A stretch of DNA of 7,604 nucleotides from Deltaproteobacteria bacterium (GTDB lineage Bacteria; Desulfobacterota; Desulfobacteria; Desulfobacterales; SG8-13), in assembly GCA_030670715.1 (NCBI GenBank), contig DAOVBC010000104.1, forward strand, positions 1 to 7,604, read 5' to 3'. The notes under the pieces were generated by a model. That model saw only the letters and a program-made list of their open reading frames with translations. It was not told the DNA's origin and did no database searches. Made by a program: the position numbers and the translations under genes. This document shows positions 5,162-7,604 of this stretch, piece after piece (the stretch's first letter is position 1; each line of letters begins with the position of its first letter).

Positions 5162-6667
5162 CTATTTTGGGGGAAATATGCTTTCCGCTTTGCTGTAGTG
5201 TAATCCGATGTCCCGGCGCAGATCCAGGCGATTACCTGCCTGGTCCTCCCGGGGGATCACTCTGATCTTTCCGTTGTCAAAGGCTGCCAGCAGCTTATTC
5301 CGCAACCTGTCGGCCACCTCCCCCGATCTATCGTTTTCCTTTACGGTGGCATTCGCATTCAGAAATGCCACCCGGGTGCCGTCCGACTTGAACACCTCAT
5401 CTTCCCCGGAGTATGTCATGGCAGAGGGGATAACCTGAATTCCTTTTCTTTTCATATACTTGAGATCGATTTCCAGTGGTTCGCCTTTGGTGCAGGACCA
5501 CGGATACCCTTTTTGACCGTCCGGCCCCCCGGGTCCGGTTACCAGTGCCGTGCATATGGCGATCTGCTCCGCCCGGACTTCCGGCTGCATTTCATCAAGC
5601 CGGCCTTCCGCGGTGGCTTCAATCAGGGCGCCAAGGTTTCGGATTCGCCGGGCCACCGGTTGGGCCTCGGGTTCCCCCGGACGTATATTGATTTCGGACA
5701 CCCGGATCTGCGTGGGCAGCTTGTCACCGTTCAGAGATACAAAACAACCGGGATACAGAATGCAGGGCCGGAGAATGTTCATCTCTTTCATTGCATTTAT
5801 CAGCGGCTTTGCAATGACATCGCCCGCCATCCGTATTAAATCAGGCGTTTCCATGGGATGGGGCGAGATGGCGCCCACACCGCCAGTGATCGGGTTGCTT
5901 TTGCTGGCGGGACCTTCAAAACGTTCCGGATAATCCATAGCAGTGGGTAAAATTTGAAAATTACCGTGTTTGTCAACGAATATGGTAAAGCTGATTTCAA
6001 CCCCTGACATCAGGGATTCGACCAGCAGGGGCCATTTGGCCTTTTTACCGAACTGCTTGCGGTAAGCATCTTTATAGTCCCTGATCAGCGTATCGTACAC
6101 TTCACGTATTTCCCATGAATTCAATATGATGCGAGCCCCTTTGCCGCCGGCACTGTATGGGTATTTTAAAACCGCTCCACCGAATTTTTCCAAGAGTTTC
6201 AGACAGGTACTCAAAATGGCATCATAATTCTGGGCATCGACTTCCACCCACGCAGGTGCAACGGGGATACCCGCTTTCTGACAGAGTGCTTTGCATTCTA
6301 ATTTATCACCTTCGATGAAAGCCCCGGCCCGGCTCAAGCCGATAATTCGATCCCCAAAACCCGCTGCTTCCACGGTGTCCACCAACCCTTTGAACAGCAG
6401 TGCTTCAGGCATCGGCACGACATAATCAATTTCATCGTTTTCCATAGCCCGGATCAGACTTTCAGCATAATCCTGCACCGAGTTGCTGATAGTGGGAACA
6501 AATTCAACCGGCCAGTTCATCAACTGCACAAACTTTGGCATAGCCGGTGTTCCCCGCACCACGACACCCTGGAATGGGTCCGGATATATATCGCTTCTGG
6601 CCGTCGAAACAATGAGTGCTGAAAGAATCGTTCTGCCGTCTGTGCCGGCGAATGCAATTTTTTTCAT
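5162..6667 (-). CDS. PurD-family ATP-grasp ligase, divergent (phosphoribosylamine-glycine ligase-like)
   Basis: This 501-aa protein is collinear with PurD (GAR synthetase), which makes glycinamide ribonucleotide from phosphoribosylamine, glycine and ATP. Shared landmarks are the segment at 86-98 (PEALLFKGLVDT, compare PEAPLVKGVVDT in E. coli), EGDKLECKALCQKAGIP at 119-135, the Gly-rich ATP-grasp loop YSAGGKGA at 171-178, LLVESLMSGVEISF at 214-227, NPITGGVGA at 258-266, the metal-binding segment SEINIRPGEPEAQP at 324-337 (E325, N327), and a terminal DIG at 486-488. Differences are notable. PurD's N-terminal GxGGREHA is GTDGRTIL here (8-15), RFGDPETQ is RPGEPEAQ, and the length exceeds the usual ~425-430 aa. 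It is therefore either a diverged GAR synthetase or a paralog with another substrate. The ATG at 6667 has AAAGGA 8 bases upstream. It is monocistronic and convergent with the tRNA. Confidence 0.82.
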   Translation of the reverse strand: MKKIAFAGTDGRTILSALIVSTARSDIYPDPFQGVVVRGTPAMPKFVQLMNWPVEFVPTISNSVQDYAESLIRAMENDEIDYVVPMPEALLFKGLVDTVEAAGFGDRIIGLSRAGAFIEGDKLECKALCQKAGIPVAPAWVEVDAQNYDAILSTCLKLLEKFGGAVLKYPYSAGGKGARIILNSWEIREVYDTLIRDYKDAYRKQFGKKAKWPLLVESLMSGVEISFTIFVDKHGNFQILPTAMDYPERFEGPASKSNPITGGVGAISPHPMETPDLIRMAGDVIAKPLINAMKEMNILRPCILYPGCFVSLNGDKLPTQIRVSEINIRPGEPEAQPVARRIRNLGALIEATAEGRLDEMQPEVRAEQIAICTALVTGPGGPDGQKGYPWSCTKGEPLEIDLKYMKRKGIQVIPSAMTYSGEDEVFKSDGTRVAFLNANATVKENDRSGEVADRLRNKLLAAFDNGKIRVIPREDQAGNRLDLRRDIGLHYSKAESIFPPK

Positions 6668-6675
6668 CTTGAGAA

Positions 6676-6688
6676 TCCTTTCAAAGGA
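6676..6688 (-). promoter_or_regulatory. Ribosome-binding site inside a small hairpin
   Basis: On the minus strand TCCTT (6688-6684) can pair with AAGGA (6680-6676) around a TGA loop. The second arm is the ribosome-binding site of the PurD-like gene. The stem is only 5 bp, so any masking would be weak. Confidence 0.3.
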
Positions 6689-6708
6689 GTAAGAAAAATC
6701 ATTCCGGG

Positions 6709-6737
6709 CTATTAAGTGTTGCTCTGTATCAAATCAA
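6709..6737 (-). promoter_or_regulatory. Weak candidate promoter for the PurD-like gene
   Basis: On the minus strand TTGATT (6737-6732) is followed after 17 bases by TAATAG (6714-6709). Both match their consensus only partly. The position, 40-70 bases before the start codon, is reasonable. Confidence 0.25.
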
Positions 6738-6829
6738 GACGGGTAGGGTCAAATAGTAATTCGTTTAGATGAATAAGACTTGAAAACAGGGCACCAGATA
6801 TAATACAATTTAGGAGCTTCACCCCAATT

Positions 6830-6993
6830 GGAATGCTGGAATAATGGAATAGTGGGCACGCAGTGAAGCTTTAGCGCTATAATGGGTTCTGGGATAATGC
6901 AACGTTGGGTTAATGTTAAAATTCGTGTTGACGATAAAATAAAAAATGGATAATATCCTTTTAAAAACCAGCATTCCATTATTCCAGCATTCC
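6830..6993. repeat. 164-bp AT-rich segment bounded by 21-bp perfect inverted repeats
   Basis: The arm at 6830-6850 (beginning GGAATGCTGGAATAATGG) is the exact reverse complement of 6973-6993. The right arm lies within a tandem duplication of CCAGCATTCCATTATT at 6968-6983 and 6984-6999. No transposase is encoded in the 122-base interior, which holds a promoter-like sequence. It could be a MITE-like element or two oppositely oriented copies of a dispersed intergenic repeat. Confidence 0.6.
6928..6956 (+). promoter_or_regulatory. Candidate distal promoter for the DUF1992 gene
   Basis: TTGACG (6928-6933) is followed after 17 bases by TAATAT (6951-6956), inside the inverted-repeat segment and pointing toward the DUF1992 gene. 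The leader would be about 160 bases. Confidence 0.35.
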
Positions 6994-7053
6994 ATTATTC
7001 CATGATCGATGCAAGAGCTCAGGCATCAAAAAATATCCTATATTTTCATTAAG

Positions 7054-7081
7054 TTGTAGAAATTCCGGGACGTATTATAAC
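7054..7081 (+). promoter_or_regulatory. Candidate proximal promoter for the DUF1992 gene
   Basis: TTGTAG (7054-7059) is followed after 16 bases by TATAAC (7076-7081), a five-of-six match to the -10 consensus. Transcription would start near 7088, about 35 bases before the start codon. Confidence 0.45.
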
Positions 7082-7121
7082 GCACCGATACTTTCGGTTC
7101 GAATAAAAGGATGAGAGACAT

Positions 7122-7550
7122 ATGATCCAGGGCTTTACCAAAATTGTAGAAGAACGGATTCGCAGGGCGCAGAAAAAAGGTGATTTTGAAAATTTGGAGG
7201 GCGCCGGCAAACCTTTGAAACTGAACGATGATCACAATAGTCCGGAAGAGCTCCGTCTGGCCTATAAGATTCTGAAAAATGCCGATATAATACCTCCGGA
7301 AATTGCTCTGAAAAACGAGATATTATGCACCGAAGACCTGCTGCAGGGCATGACGGATACCGCTGAAAAATACCGAACATTGAAAAAGCTGAACTTTATG
7401 ATCATGAGACTGAACGACATGCGCAGTGGGTCTATTGAATTTGAAGTGCCTCAGCATTATTCCGACAAGCTGATCGACCGGCTGGAAACGTCGCATTCAA
7501 AGAGGGAAAATAACAAAACTACAGAGGCAATAAGTAAAATAAATGCCTAA
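7122..7550 (+). CDS. DUF1992 (DnaJC28-type conserved domain) protein
   Basis: This is a 142-aa soluble protein. The N-terminal half carries the DUF1992 signature: ERIRRAQKKGDFENLEGAGK at 11-30, then PLKL, PEELRLAYKILKNA at about 41-54 and IIPPEIALKNEI at about 56-67. The domain is named after human DnaJC28 and is also found in E. coli YhdN. Despite the name there is no J domain or HPD motif here, so no Hsp70 partnership is implied. A helical stretch with many charged residues follows (about 68-110). Its molecular function is not established. The ATG at 7122 has AAAAGGA at 7105-7111 as ribosome-binding site. The last residues (KINA) and the stop codon are encoded by the start of the ATGCCTAAA repeat tract, so the tail beyond about residue 125 is probably not conserved. 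Confidence 0.92.
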   Translation: MIQGFTKIVEERIRRAQKKGDFENLEGAGKPLKLNDDHNSPEELRLAYKILKNADIIPPEIALKNEILCTEDLLQGMTDTAEKYRTLKKLNFMIMRLNDMRSGSIEFEVPQHYSDKLIDRLETSHSKRENNKTTEAISKINA

Positions 7551-7604
7551 AGTAAAACAAATGCCTAAAATGCACTAAATTGCCTAAAATGCCTAAAATT
7601 AAAA
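7543..7604. repeat. Composite short-unit repeat tract, copy 3 (cut by window end)
   Basis: ATGCCTAAA at 7543-7551 is followed by a 9-base spacer GTAAAACAA, then ATGCCTAAA (7561-7569), a 10-base variant (7570-7579), TTGCCTAAA (7580-7588) and ATGCCTAAA (7589-7597). The first 30 or so bases match 53-83 at the other window end with few differences, including the spacer. The first unit overlaps the stop codon of the DUF1992 gene. Confidence 0.85.

Noticed and set aside
5550..5933. Plus-strand 127-aa open frame
   Set aside because: It is a shadow of the PurD-like gene, which carries clear family motifs on the other strand.
6749..6979. Minus-strand 76-aa open frame
   Set aside because: It spans the inverted-repeat segment, has no convincing ribosome-binding site and no recognisable domain.
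7111..7125. Mini-ORF overlapping the DUF1992 start
   Set aside because: Its ATG directly abuts the AAAAGG site, leaving no room for initiation, while the ATG at 7122 is well spaced.
7122..7550. Functional pairing of the DUF1992 protein with the DnaJ-like co-chaperone
   Set aside because: The DnaJC28 name is historical; this protein has no J domain, and the genes lie almost 6 kb apart in separate units.

Overview
The window looks like a chromosomal segment of a Gram-negative anaerobic deltaproteobacterium (Desulfobacterota, probably a Desulfobacterales-type sulfate reducer). This rests on inference. The clues are a protein joining an MJ0042-type zinc ribbon, a long acidic stretch, one membrane helix and a DUF3426-like C-terminus, encoded right after hpt; a CCA-encoding tRNA with a CAU anticodon; and intergenic regions full of short-period repeats. 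No phage, IS transposase, CRISPR array or toxin-antitoxin gene is visible.

Layout from left to right. Positions 1-270 hold the probable tail of an upstream gene and a composite short-unit repeat tract. A class II DnaJ/CbpA-type co-chaperone (444-1358) follows a promoter-like sequence and a leader palindrome. A 500-base non-coding gap (1359-1857) holds a hairpin, an element that folds on paper as a four-way junction (1443-1650), a perfect 9-bp hairpin, and a promoter for the next operon. That operon is hpt, a hypoxanthine phosphoribosyltransferase (1858-2376), then the 735-aa zinc-ribbon/acidic/membrane protein (2392-4599). A 305-base gap with a long inverted repeat and four consecutive hairpins leads to a tRNA-Met(CAU) gene (4905-4981). 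A second composite repeat tract (4993-5160) separates the tRNA from a convergent, divergent-sequence PurD-family ATP-grasp ligase on the minus strand (5162-6667). An AT-rich gap with a 21-bp perfect inverted repeat (6668-7121) is followed by a DUF1992 (DnaJC28-domain) gene (7122-7550). Its last codons run into a third copy of the repeat tract, which continues to the window end.

Functionally this is mostly housekeeping: protein folding (DnaJ-like), purine salvage (Hpt), a nucleotide-synthesis-like ligase and translation (tRNA). The accessory interest lies between the genes. The same ordered series of short repeat modules follows the 3' ends of three plus-strand transcription units, and several strong palindromes may act as RNA structures. 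The most unusual proteins are the extremely acidic membrane-anchored zinc-ribbon protein and the PurD-family enzyme with changed signature motifs. No confident new multi-gene system is visible. The best candidates for undescribed biology are the four-way-junction element and the ordered 3'-end repeat modules.
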